From Halorubrum halophilum (lineage in GTDB: Archaea; Halobacteriota; Halobacteria; Halobacteriales; Haloferacaceae), in the NCBI RefSeq assembly GCF_000739595.1, contig NZ_BBJP01000034.1, forward strand, positions 1 to 47,747: a DNA stretch of 47,747 bases, in the 5' to 3' direction. Shown here one piece after another: positions 16,901 through 23,557 of this stretch. A program made the translations under genes and the position numbers. The notes under the pieces are model-generated. The model did not search any database, was not told the DNA's origin, and worked only from the letters and a program-made list of their open reading frames with translations. Each line of letters starts with the position of its first letter. Positions within the stretch are counted from its first letter, which is position 1.

Positions 16901-17740
16901 TTACTGCTCGATCCCGTACACGTCGCTCGTCCAGTCGCGGGCGGGGGTGTCGTACACCGGCCGGTCGCGGTCCCGCTCGTCGAGCCGCCGGCGGTCGGCC
17001 TCGTCGAGCTCCCAGTCGAGGTCGGCGTTGGCCCGGACGTGGTCCGGGGTCGACGACCGCGGCAGCGCGACCACGTCGTTGTCGAGCGCCCACCGCAGGA
17101 CGACCTGTGCGGGGTGTCTGTCGTACTTCTCCGCCAGCTCGGCGACGACCTCGTCGCCGAACACGTCCGTCCGCCCGAGCGGGGCCGCCGCCTCGATCAC
17201 GGTGTCGGACTCGCGGCAGTAGTCGACGAGGTCGGGGCGCTGGAACCACGGGTGGAACTCGATCTGGTTGACCGCGATCGGCACGTCGGAAATGTGGTGG
17301 GCGCAGCTCAGTTGGTAGGCGCTGAAGTTCGAGACGCCCACGTCGCGGACGAGCCCGCGCTCGCGAAGCTCCGCCATCGCCTGGAGCGTCTCGCGCAGGG
17401 AGATCGCGGGGTTGGGCCAGTGGATGAGGTACAGATCGAGGTAGTCGGTGCCGAGCCGATCGAGCGACGCCTCGCACGACTCGATCACCGACTCGTAGTT
17501 GAGGTTCTTCGCGAGCACCTTCGAGGTGAGGAACACGTCGTCGCGGTCGACGTCGCTCTCGGCGAGCGCGTCGCCGATCGCCGCCTCGTTGTGGTACCCC
17601 TCGGCGGTGTCGATGTGTGTATAGCCGGCGTCGAGCGCCGCGCGGACGCTGTCGGCGGTCCGATCTCCGAGGTCGTACGTGCCCAGTCCGAGCGCCGGAA
17701 GCTCGGCGCCACTCGGGAGTGTCTTCGTAGGTACGTTCAC
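16901..17740 (-). CDS. Aldo/keto reductase
   Basis: A 279-aa cytoplasmic NADPH-dependent aldo/keto reductase (TIM barrel). The catalytic tetrad is present: D44 and Y49 in HIDTAEGYHNE, K74 in LTSKV, H107 in LIHWPNP. A C-terminal RSSTPDHVRAN segment matches the NADP-binding loop. I set the start at the GTG at 17740 (MNVPTKTLPSG) because the family begins with that beta hairpin; the frame stays open upstream with no similarity to the family. It probably reduces sugars or reactive aldehydes. A TATTTAAA at 17825 could serve as promoter, implying an approximately 80-nt leader. Confidence 0.88.
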   Translation of the reverse strand: MNVPTKTLPSGAELPALGLGTYDLGDRTADSVRAALDAGYTHIDTAEGYHNEAAIGDALAESDVDRDDVFLTSKVLAKNLNYESVIESCEASLDRLGTDYLDLYLIHWPNPAISLRETLQAMAELRERGLVRDVGVSNFSAYQLSCAHHISDVPIAVNQIEFHPWFQRPDLVDYCRESDTVIEAAAPLGRTDVFGDEVVAELAEKYDRHPAQVVLRWALDNDVVALPRSSTPDHVRANADLDWELDEADRRRLDERDRDRPVYDTPARDWTSDVYGIEQ

Positions 17741-17855
17741 ACGACGCCGGTTCGGCGGAGTGCGGATTGAAGGTACCGGTCGGGGAACCGCCGGTGTCGC
17801 AGTTCTCGATGCCCGCACAGCCGTATTTAAACCGCAGGCGTCGTTTCCCGACCCC

Positions 17856-18077
17856 TTATAAATAAATCCGCGGTGGCGCGTGCCTGCGAGCGGCCGCCGA
17901 GGGCGGCCGCGAGGAGCACGCGCGAGGTCGCCGGCGCTACGCGCCACGGAAAGCCGGCGGCGAAGCCGCCGGCGACACCGCAGCGAGCAGCGCGAGCGAG
18001 GAGCGCAACGAGTGTGCGCCCGCCTCGCGGCTGGGGCTTTGGAGGTGTGCCCCGCCGATCTATCCCCGGTTTATAAA
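17856..18077 (+). repeat. GC-rich structured intergenic repeat, copy C (short form)
   Basis: Bounded by TTATAAA (17856) and TTTATAAA (18070). It shares GCGGTGGCGCGTGCC, a 9-bp stem GCGGCCGCC-GAG-GGCGGCCGC (17890-17910), GAGGAGCACGCGCGAGG and the terminal CTCGCGGCTGGGGCTTTGG with copies A and B. It lacks the GGGACTCAAAGGGGCAG block and carries instead another perfect hairpin GCCGGCGGC-GAA-GCCGCCGGC (about 17951-17971). It lies between the aldo/keto reductase promoter and tRNA-Gly. Confidence 0.8.
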
Positions 18078-18093
18078 TCACAAATAGCGTCTG

Positions 18094-18143
18094 AATCTCT
18101 CGGTGATTTTTCTCATTTCGTTCGCAAAATGTACCGGCCGAGA
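18094..18143 (+). repeat. Degenerate copy of the tRNA-Gly 3' end and flank (repeat 1)
   Basis: These 50 bp match 18296-18345 at 47 positions. The second copy covers the tRNA-Gly 3' end and its downstream flank. The match includes the acceptor-stem sequence ACCGGCCGAGA. A third, shorter tRNA 3' end lies at about 18202-18222 (ATGCACCGGCCGAGATTTGAA). The arrangement resembles attachment-site duplications left by past integrations at a tRNA gene. Confidence 0.75.
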
Positions 18144-18201
18144 CTCCCGTGAGCGGAGCGAACGGGAGTCAGGCCGGTGGATCTTCGAGCGCAGCGAGAA
18201 G

Positions 18202-18222
18202 ATGCACCGGCCGAGATTTGAA
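18202..18222 (-). repeat. Partial tRNA-Gly 3' end (repeat 2)
   Basis: This segment is identical to the last 20 or so nucleotides of the tRNA-Gly gene at 18332-18402 (acceptor 3' strand plus half of the T arm), then diverges at the T loop. It has no D arm or anticodon arm, so it cannot be a functional tRNA. Together with 18094-18143 it gives three tRNA 3' ends in the same orientation within 250 bp. Confidence 0.7.
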
Positions 18223-18331
18223 CTCAGAATCAGACGTGCTCGCTCAGGGCTCGCTTCGCTCGCCCGTTCGCTGCGCGCGACTGATAGCATTCAAATCTCT
18301 CTCGGTGATTTTGCTCACTTCGTTCGCAAAA

Positions 18332-18402
18332 TGCACCGGCCGAGATTTGAACTCGGGTTGCAACCATGGCAAGGTTGCGTGATACCACTACACTACCGGT
18401 GC
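18332..18402 (-). tRNA. tRNA-Gly (anticodon GCC)
   Basis: Read on the minus strand, the 71-nt sequence folds into a full cloverleaf. The acceptor stem is GCACCGG/CCGGTGC with discriminator A, the D arm has AGTGGTA, the anticodon arm CAACC-TTGCCAT-GGTTG presents GCC, and the T arm CCGAG-TTCAAAT-CTCGG is intact. CCA is not encoded, as usual in haloarchaea. A CTTATAT box (18442-18436 on the minus strand) lies about 34 nt upstream of the 5' end and is a good promoter. The 3' flank carries repeated tRNA 3' ends, marking this as a likely integration site. Confidence 0.95.
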
Positions 18403-18509
18403 GTGCTTCGCATCTCCACATAGCCCGAGTCGGAGATATAAGGGTTCCGAACGACGGTCGGCGGAAGGGTCATCGGTGCCGCGTCCCCACACGGATCCGT
18501 ACCCGAACG

Positions 18510-19784
18510 ATGACCGACTCCCCCGATCGCATCGACAGACGCACCGCCCTCCGCGCGGCCGGCGGCCTCGCCGGCGCGACCGCCCTCCCAGCGCTCTCCG
18601 GTTGCCTCGGAGGCGGGAGCGACGGCGACTCCGACGGCTCCGGTGGAACGGACGGCGACGACGCCCCGCCCGACGACGGCGCAGACGTCGAGTACACGGT
18701 CGAGAACGTCGCCGAGGGGTTCGAGAACCCGTGGGGACTCGCGTTCCTGCCCGACGACGGCCGCCTGCTCGTCACCGAGCGTCCCGGACGGCTCTCGCTC
18801 GTCGACCCCGCGGACGGGACCGTCGAGGCGGTCGCGGGCGCGCCCGAAGTGTTCGCCGAGGGGCAGGGCGGGCTCCTCGACGTCGCGGTCCACCCCGCAT
18901 ACCCAGACGACGCGCGCGTGTACCTCACCTACGCCGCGACGAACGACGCCGGCGAGTCGGCGACCCACGTCGGGAGCGGGCGGCTCTTGCTCGACGGCGA
19001 CGACGCGCCAGCGCTCGACGGATTCGAGCCGATCCGCGTCGCGGAGCCGTTCCGCGACTCCGCGAACCACTTCGGATCGCGGGCGACGTTTGGCCCTGGG
19101 GGCTCGCTGTTCGTCACGGTCGGCGACCGGCGCGACACCGAGTTCGGCCCGGACCACGTCTCGCAGGACCGCTCGAACGAACTGGGGGCGACGCTGCGAG
19201 TGACGCCCGACGGCGACGCGCACCCGGACAACCCCTTCGTCGACGACTCGGACGCGGCGGACGCGTTATACAGCTACGGCCACCGCAACCCGCAGGCGAT
19301 GACGGTGCGCCCGGAGACGGGCGCAGTCTGGCAGTGCGAGCACGGCGAGGAGGACGGCGACGAGATCAACGTCGTCGAGCGCGGCGGCAACTACGGGTGG
19401 CCGATAGCGAGCGAGGCGTGTCGCTACGGGACCGACGACCCCGTCGCGCCGGGCCACGGCGAACGCGACGACGTGATCGCGCCGGTTCACTACTGGCCGT
19501 GCGGCTCCGGCGGCTTCCCGCCGAGCGGGGCGGTCTTCTACGACGGCGACGCGTTCCCCGAGTGGCGGGGGGACCTCTTCGCGGGCACGCTCGCCGGCGA
19601 GTACCTCGGGCGGTTCACCGTCGAGGGCGCGGGCGTCGACGACGCGACCGTGACCGAGCGCGACCCCTTGCTCGCCGACCGCGACTGGCGGGTCCGGGCG
19701 CTCGCGGTCGAGCCGGCCACGGGCCACCTCTACGTCGCGGTCGACGACGGCGACGCGCCGGTCGCGCGGATCGTCCCCGAATGA
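18510..19784 (+). CDS. Tat-exported lipoprotein, PQQ-dependent aldose sugar dehydrogenase type
   Basis: A 424-aa secreted six-bladed beta-propeller oxidoreductase of the soluble glucose/aldose sugar dehydrogenase family (Asd/YliI type). The N-terminus has a twin-arginine signal (DRRTALRAAGG) and a lipobox (LSGC), so it is exported folded and lipid-anchored. A D/G/S-rich linker follows (about residues 38-60). Family motifs include ENPWGLAFLPDG-like, GGLLDVAVHP, YSYGHRNPQ and GEEDGDEINVV-GGNYGWP. It would oxidise aldoses at the cell surface and feed electrons to the respiratory chain; haloarchaeal PQQ supply is not shown here. Start chosen at 18510 because the signal begins there. Confidence 0.9.
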   Translation: MTDSPDRIDRRTALRAAGGLAGATALPALSGCLGGGSDGDSDGSGGTDGDDAPPDDGADVEYTVENVAEGFENPWGLAFLPDDGRLLVTERPGRLSLVDPADGTVEAVAGAPEVFAEGQGGLLDVAVHPAYPDDARVYLTYAATNDAGESATHVGSGRLLLDGDDAPALDGFEPIRVAEPFRDSANHFGSRATFGPGGSLFVTVGDRRDTEFGPDHVSQDRSNELGATLRVTPDGDAHPDNPFVDDSDAADALYSYGHRNPQAMTVRPETGAVWQCEHGEEDGDEINVVERGGNYGWPIASEACRYGTDDPVAPGHGERDDVIAPVHYWPCGSGGFPPSGAVFYDGDAFPEWRGDLFAGTLAGEYLGRFTVEGAGVDDATVTERDPLLADRDWRVRALAVEPATGHLYVAVDDGDAPVARIVPE

Positions 19785-19851
19785 GGCCGAGAAGCCGGGG
19801 GAGGCTCGCCCCGGTCTACTCAAACGAATTACAGCGGTTACGAGGCGAAAG

Positions 19852-19871
19852 CCCACCCGTTTACGGGTGGG
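19852..19871 (+). repeat. IS200/IS605 left-end hairpin
   Basis: CCCACCCG-TTTA-CGGGTGGG is a perfect 8-bp stem with a TTTA loop, followed by ATGAAGCCGAC. The same layout (stem, TTTA, stem, then ATGAATCCGAC) occurs at 47255-47274 before the second tnpB, which supports both as left ends recognised by the Y1 transposase. Confidence 0.8.
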
Positions 19872-19969
19872 ATGAAGCCGACAACTGGAAGCCTGTCTAC
19901 GCTCGTTGGCACGGGTGGAATTAGATGCTTGCGTAACATCTTTAGGTGAATAGTATCTATATACTGACG

Positions 19970-20359
19970 ATGCCTCGTGGGTTCGACAAGGAACGTACCA
20001 ACGTCCACAAACTCCAGTACCACTTCATCTGGTGCCCGAAGTACCGTAAATCGGTGCTTGAGGGAGAGGTACGTGATCGCCTCGAAGAACTCATCGAGGA
20101 CAAGGCCGACGAACTCAACCTCGAAATCTTGGAGTTGGCGGTTCGACCCGACCACGTACACTTGTTCATCACGGGCGACCCGACGCTCGCCCCAAACAAG
20201 ATAATGCAACAGGTCAAGGGCTATTCCTCGCGCCAGCTCCGTGACGAGTTTGATTTCGGCCTGCCGTCGCTGTGGACACGCTCGTACTTCGTCTCAAGTG
20301 CGGGCGACGTATCCAGCGAAGTCATCGAGGAGTACATCGACGCCCAAGCAGGTGAGTAG
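19970..20359 (+). CDS. tnpA: IS200/IS605 Y1 (HUH) transposase TnpA
   Basis: A 129-aa single-strand transposase. The HUH pair is H62-V-H64 in RPDHVHLF, the catalytic tyrosine is Y122 in EEYIDAQ and Q126 is the usual metal helper. The first strands (KLQYHFIWCPKYRK) are typical of the family. It cuts and rejoins the top strand at the element's hairpin ends, acting as a dimer. All catalytic residues are present, so it may be active. I start at the ATG at 19970 (MPRGFDK); an in-frame ATG at 19946 would add eight residues. The tnpB gene follows after a 2-nt gap. Confidence 0.95.
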   Translation: MPRGFDKERTNVHKLQYHFIWCPKYRKSVLEGEVRDRLEELIEDKADELNLEILELAVRPDHVHLFITGDPTLAPNKIMQQVKGYSSRQLRDEFDFGLPSLWTRSYFVSSAGDVSSEVIEEYIDAQAGE

Positions 20360-20361
20360 TC

Positions 20362-21525
20362 ATGCAACGGAGCGTCTCAACCACGGTGCGGGTCAAACTC
20401 CACTCGCTGACCAACAGGAAGGCTGACCTGCTCGCCCGTGAGTACGAGGCGTTCCAGACCGAGGTACACGGCGGAAACGCCGACCTGTACTCTGCGACCG
20501 ACCAGCAGGCGTCGAAAGTTCAGCGACAAAAAGACCCGAACCCCGACACCGAACAACCCGTCGTCCTCCGCAACGACGTGTTCGACGTGACCTGCGACGA
20601 GGATACCGTTCTCTCGTCGTGGTGGGTGAAAGTCCCCGTCTACGACCCCGAGCGGGGACAGGGCAACTCCATCTGGTGTCCCACCCACATCCCGAAAAAA
20701 GACGAACAACTTGTCCGTGAGGGCGACATTCGGGACAGCGAGCTGGTGCGTCGTGACGGTGACTGGTACGTCCACCTCGTCGTCAAACGGTCTGTGACCG
20801 TCCAAGACGAGTACGACGACGTGCTGGCTATCGACATGGGCGCACGCTGGGTCGCTACCTGTGCGTTCCTTTCCGACCGCAAAACCACGTTCTACGGCGA
20901 GGAAGTTCGTCGCATCCGCGAACACTACAAGCAACTGCGGAAGTCCATCGGGAAGGCGAAACCTCGACAGGGACAGCAGGTGGTCGAGCGGATCGGTGAC
21001 GCGGAAGCACGGAAGGTGGACGACCGCCTCCATAAGATTGCTCGTTCCGTCGTTGAAGATGCTGAAGAACGGAACGCGGTTATCGTCGTGGGCGATCTCG
21101 GTGGGATTCGCACGGACAACGACAAAGGGCGGTACGTCAACGACAAGACCCACAAGATGCCGTTTGCCCGCCTGCTGAACTACATCGAGTACAAGGCCCA
21201 CGACGCGGGCATCGACGTACAGTTAGTTGAGGAATACGACACATCGAAGACGTGTAACCGCTGTGCCTGCGAAGGTGTCCGTGAGACGCAGGGACGCTTC
21301 GAGTGTCCCGAATGTGGACTTGACGACAACGCAGACAAGAACGGTGCGCTGAACATCGGCAAACGAGCCTTGGGCAAGTTCTCGAAACCGCTGTCCGAGG
21401 CGGGGGCTGTACTGGCACAGCCCGAAACGCAGGTCATCGTCCCCTGTGACGACGAACCTGCGAACCTCCCGCTACGTGTGGATTCAACCCCCAGTGGGGG
21501 AACCCCACGGCTCATTCGTCTTTAG
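20362..21525 (+). CDS. tnpB: TnpB (IS605 OrfB) RuvC-like RNA-guided nuclease, catalytic Glu substituted
   Basis: A 387-aa TnpB, the transposon ancestor of Cas12. RuvC-I is intact (AIDMGARW, D158). RuvC-III is intact (DKNGALNIG, D325). A zinc finger is intact (C298, C301, C315, C318). At RuvC-II, where the family has E-D-L, the sequence is VVGDLGGIR with G244 replacing the catalytic glutamate. Active TnpB uses an RNA from the right end (omega/reRNA) to cut target DNA. Here catalysis may be lost or rely on a relocated acidic residue. Right-end spacing is also abnormal (see the cassette). N-terminal domain and length look normal; no frameshift. Confidence 0.93.
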   Translation: MQRSVSTTVRVKLHSLTNRKADLLAREYEAFQTEVHGGNADLYSATDQQASKVQRQKDPNPDTEQPVVLRNDVFDVTCDEDTVLSSWWVKVPVYDPERGQGNSIWCPTHIPKKDEQLVREGDIRDSELVRRDGDWYVHLVVKRSVTVQDEYDDVLAIDMGARWVATCAFLSDRKTTFYGEEVRRIREHYKQLRKSIGKAKPRQGQQVVERIGDAEARKVDDRLHKIARSVVEDAEERNAVIVVGDLGGIRTDNDKGRYVNDKTHKMPFARLLNYIEYKAHDAGIDVQLVEEYDTSKTCNRCACEGVRETQGRFECPECGLDDNADKNGALNIGKRALGKFSKPLSEAGAVLAQPETQVIVPCDDEPANLPLRVDSTPSGGTPRLIRL

Positions 21526-21530
21526 TTAAG
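21514..21530 (+). repeat. 17-bp inverted repeat, left arm, flanking the RHH cassette
   Basis: ATTCGTCTTTAGTTAAG spans the tnpB stop codon. Its perfect reverse complement lies at 22017-22033, immediately before the right-end hairpin. The 486 bp between the arms are AT-richer than the tnpB gene and carry the RHH gene. Confidence 0.85.
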
Positions 21531-21631
21531 GAATCGCAAGACAGCAGCACGATTGCTTCGCTGTGCAAGTAGCAGCTGAGATCTATTATGACAATCTTTT
21601 GATCTAAATTGGAATGAGCCGATAAGCTTAC

Positions 21632-21648
21632 CGTGCACCTAGTGCACG
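21632..21648. promoter_or_regulatory. Palindromic operator-like site upstream of the RHH gene
   Basis: CGTGCAC-CTA-GTGCACG has perfect 7-bp arms. It ends 23 nt before the RHH start codon, where it would cover the promoter of a leaderless transcript. An identical-arm copy follows the gene (21883-21899). RHH proteins bind such palindromes, so autorepression is likely (inferred). Confidence 0.65.
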
Positions 21649-21671
21649 TATTTTTGAGAACGTCTAAGATT

Positions 21672-21875
21672 ATGACTCGAACCAAAATGGGCGTCTCCGT
21701 CCGAACTGAACTCGTTGAAGAGCTCGATACACTCGTCGATGAGTGCTCAGATCTCGGAGCAAGCCGCTCCGAGATCGTTGAAGCGATCCTCGCAGTATAT
21801 TTGCAGAATGATGAAGAGAGAATAGAAAAAACCCGAGAGCTGGTTATCCGCAATAGGAAACGATCTAACTCGTAG
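21672..21875 (+). CDS. Ribbon-helix-helix (CopG/MetJ-type) DNA-binding protein
   Basis: A 67-aa basic protein. RTKMGVSVRTELVEELDTL gives the beta strand and first helix, and SRSEIVEAILAVYL the second helix of a ribbon-helix-helix dimer, the fold used by plasmid copy-control and antitoxin repressors. I chose the ATG at 21672; an upstream ATG at 21633 lies inside the palindrome and would make translation cross the operator. It is flanked by two 17-bp palindromes with identical arms and sits inside the 3' end of the IS element. No toxin partner gene is visible, so it is more likely an autoregulator or a relic of another element. Confidence 0.82.
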   Translation: MTRTKMGVSVRTELVEELDTLVDECSDLGASRSEIVEAILAVYLQNDEERIEKTRELVIRNRKRSNS

Positions 21876-21882
21876 AGAAGTC

Positions 21883-21899
21883 CGTGCACCAAGTGCACG
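21883..21899. promoter_or_regulatory. Palindromic site downstream of the RHH gene
   Basis: CGTGCAC-CAA-GTGCACG repeats the 7-bp arms of the upstream site and lies 8 nt after the RHH stop codon. It may be a second RHH binding site, or mark the end of a mini-element. Confidence 0.6.
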
Positions 21900-22016
21900 A
21901 ACTTCTTAGAGCGTTATTCGAAATCACAAATTGACTGTGTTCATATCGACACCGTCTTAGACGAATAGAAGACTACTCTCTGCCATCTGATCCCGTCGCT
22001 GTACCGCGATTTCGCT

Positions 22017-22055
22017 CTTAACTAAAGACGAATGCCCCACGGCTTTAGCCGTGGG
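22017..22055 (+). repeat. Inverted-repeat right arm plus IS right-end hairpin
   Basis: CTTAACTAAAGACGAAT (22017-22033) is the exact inverse of 21514-21530. It is followed by CCCACGGC-TTTA-GCCGTGGG (22036-22055) and GAGGATGTCAG. That hairpin has the same TTTA-loop layout as the remnant right end at 42619-42638 and is taken as the transposon right end. Confidence 0.78.
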
Positions 22056-22131
22056 AGGATGTCAGCGTAAGGAACGTTACAAAAACATCATACAGATTAT
22101 CATTAAGTCCGGTCCACCCCACGTCTCTCAT

Positions 22132-22410
22132 ATGCGACCTGACACGGAACGGCCGTCACGCGGCGCACCGAACCCCGTCCCCGGCGCCGACGCGATGTCT
22201 CTCGCGTTGGGGACGGCGCTGCTGCTCGCGGCGCCAGTCGGTCTCCTCGTCGCCGTCACGTATCCGACTGCGGGCGCCGTCGTCGGCGCGGCGGCGCTCG
22301 TCGCTCGCTACGGTGCGAAACCGATCGCCTGTCGCCTCCGGCGTGCGGCGCGTGAACGGGAGGTGACCCCGGTCTGCGTGCCCCGGACGAACCTCTGTCT
22401 CGAAGCGTGA
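22132..22410 (+). CDS. Small membrane protein of unknown function
   Basis: A 92-aa protein with a proline/arginine-rich N-terminus, two adjacent hydrophobic segments (about 18-40 and 42-58) and a basic C-terminal tail with two cysteines. I start at the ATG at 22132 (MRPDTERPS) because upstream codons lie in the IS right end. GC3 bias supports coding. It sits alone between the insertion sequence and the ribosomal operon, 277 nt before the methyltransferase gene. I do not recognise a family; function unknown. Confidence 0.6.
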   Translation: MRPDTERPSRGAPNPVPGADAMSLALGTALLLAAPVGLLVAVTYPTAGAVVGAAALVARYGAKPIACRLRRAAREREVTPVCVPRTNLCLEA

Positions 22411-22686
22411 CCGCCGTCGAGCGCTCGCGGGGGCAGGCGCACACCCGCTGACGCGCGTGTCCCTCCTGCGAGCGACCCTAACGCTCATCGTCGACGGCGA
22501 TATGCCCGGGAGCGGATGTCGCGGTCGCCGAGGAGATTCTCGACTCGGACCGGACCGTGCTATCGACTCCCTCGATTCACGGCCGAAAACCCCCGCCAGA
22601 CCCCGTGTGAACGCGCCACAGCCCGAAATCAGGACCGCTATCCTTTTACGGTGCCGTCCGAAATCGAGGAGTACAGTCTCGCCACG

Positions 22687-23553
22687 ATGCGTACCGAAGA
22701 CGGACTCACGATCTGCGTTCCGTCTTCGGTCGTCCGGGAGGCCGAAGACGATCGCGAGGCGACTCGCAAACTCGGCTACGTCGCCCGCGCGGCGGCGGTG
22801 TTCCGGGCGGATCGACTGGTCGTCTTCCCCGACAGGGAAGGCGAGCGGCGACGGGGCAGCGAGTACGTTCGGACCGTGCTGGGATACGCCGCGACCCCTC
22901 CGGGGCTCCGCAAGGACCTCTGGGGGGAGCGCGACGAACTCCGGTACGCCGGCGTGCTCCCGCCGCTCCGCGTGCCGTGGCGGACCGGCTCGACCCCTAG
23001 CGGGGAAGAGTCGAAAACACAGGGACTCGTGACCGAGGTCGGACCTGAAGGCCGCGTCCGGGTCAATTCCCCGCTGCGGGAACACCCGATCTCCCTGCTC
23101 GTTCCCTCCGGAATGGAGGTCGAGCAGGGGGAGCGCGTCACCATCAGGGTCTCTTCGAGAGAACCGGTCCGCGCCCGCATCACCGGGAAGCCCGAGGAGG
23201 GGTTCCAAGTCGTGGGGGCGGACCTGTCGGAAGCGCTCGCCGGCGACGGCTTGGCCGTCGCGACGTCGCGACACGGAGAAGAGCTCTCCGTCTCGCGGCT
23301 CGGCACCATCGTCTCGGACGCGCGGAAGGCCGGCGGCTACACCGTCGCCTTCGGCTCGCCCGAGCGAGGGCTTCCGGAGATGCTCGGGCTTTCGCCCGAC
23401 AGCATTCGGGCGGCCGCCGCCGACGGCCGCTCGGTCGAACCCGATCCGGGGTTCGACCTCTGGCTGAACACGATCCCGGCACAGGCGAGCGAGGTCGTCC
23501 GGACGGAGGAGGCTCTGTTCGTGACTCTCGGCTCGCTCACACTCACGGAGTAA
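22687..23553 (+). CDS. SPOUT-superfamily RNA methyltransferase (DUF171-type)
   Basis: A 288-aa protein of the archaeal SPOUT methyltransferase group that lies directly upstream of rpl3 in many archaea. The N-terminal half has the alpha/beta knot start (LGYVARAAAVFRADRLVVFPD), a central OB-like insert follows (GLVTEVGPEGRVRV ... GERVTIRV), and the C-terminal knot has VAFGSPERGLPE and WLNTIPAQASEVVRTEEA, typical SAM-binding trefoil-knot elements. It probably methylates rRNA. GGAG lies 11 nt before the ATG, and TTTTAC at 22644 is a candidate promoter for the whole operon. The stop is 4 nt before rpl3, so it is the first gene of the operon. Confidence 0.85.
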   Translation: MRTEDGLTICVPSSVVREAEDDREATRKLGYVARAAAVFRADRLVVFPDREGERRRGSEYVRTVLGYAATPPGLRKDLWGERDELRYAGVLPPLRVPWRTGSTPSGEESKTQGLVTEVGPEGRVRVNSPLREHPISLLVPSGMEVEQGERVTIRVSSREPVRARITGKPEEGFQVVGADLSEALAGDGLAVATSRHGEELSVSRLGTIVSDARKAGGYTVAFGSPERGLPEMLGLSPDSIRAAAADGRSVEPDPGFDLWLNTIPAQASEVVRTEEALFVTLGSLTLTE

Positions 23554-23557
23554 ACAC

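Larger units (their letters stand above)
19841..22066 (+). mobile_element. IS200/IS605-family insertion sequence (tnpA + tnpB) with a nested 0.5-kb cassette
   Basis: The element has a left-end hairpin with TTTA loop at 19852-19871, a Y1 transposase gene, a tnpB gene and a right-end hairpin with TTTA loop at 22036-22055. No terminal inverted repeats or target duplication are expected for this family. Between the tnpB stop (21525) and the right-end hairpin lie about 500 bp carrying an RHH gene, flanked by a 17-bp inverted repeat. Exact cleavage sites are not resolved, so the outer boundaries are approximate. It inserted between the sugar dehydrogenase gene and the ribosomal region. Confidence 0.85.

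Noticed and set aside
18203-18402. Second functional tRNA gene near 18202
   Set aside because: Only the acceptor 3' strand and part of the T arm are present; D and anticodon arms are missing.
19970-20359. RNA-binding or REP-associated transposase (RAYT) instead of IS200 TnpA
   Set aside because: The protein is directly followed by tnpB and flanked by IS200/IS605 hairpins, so a standard TnpA is the simpler call.
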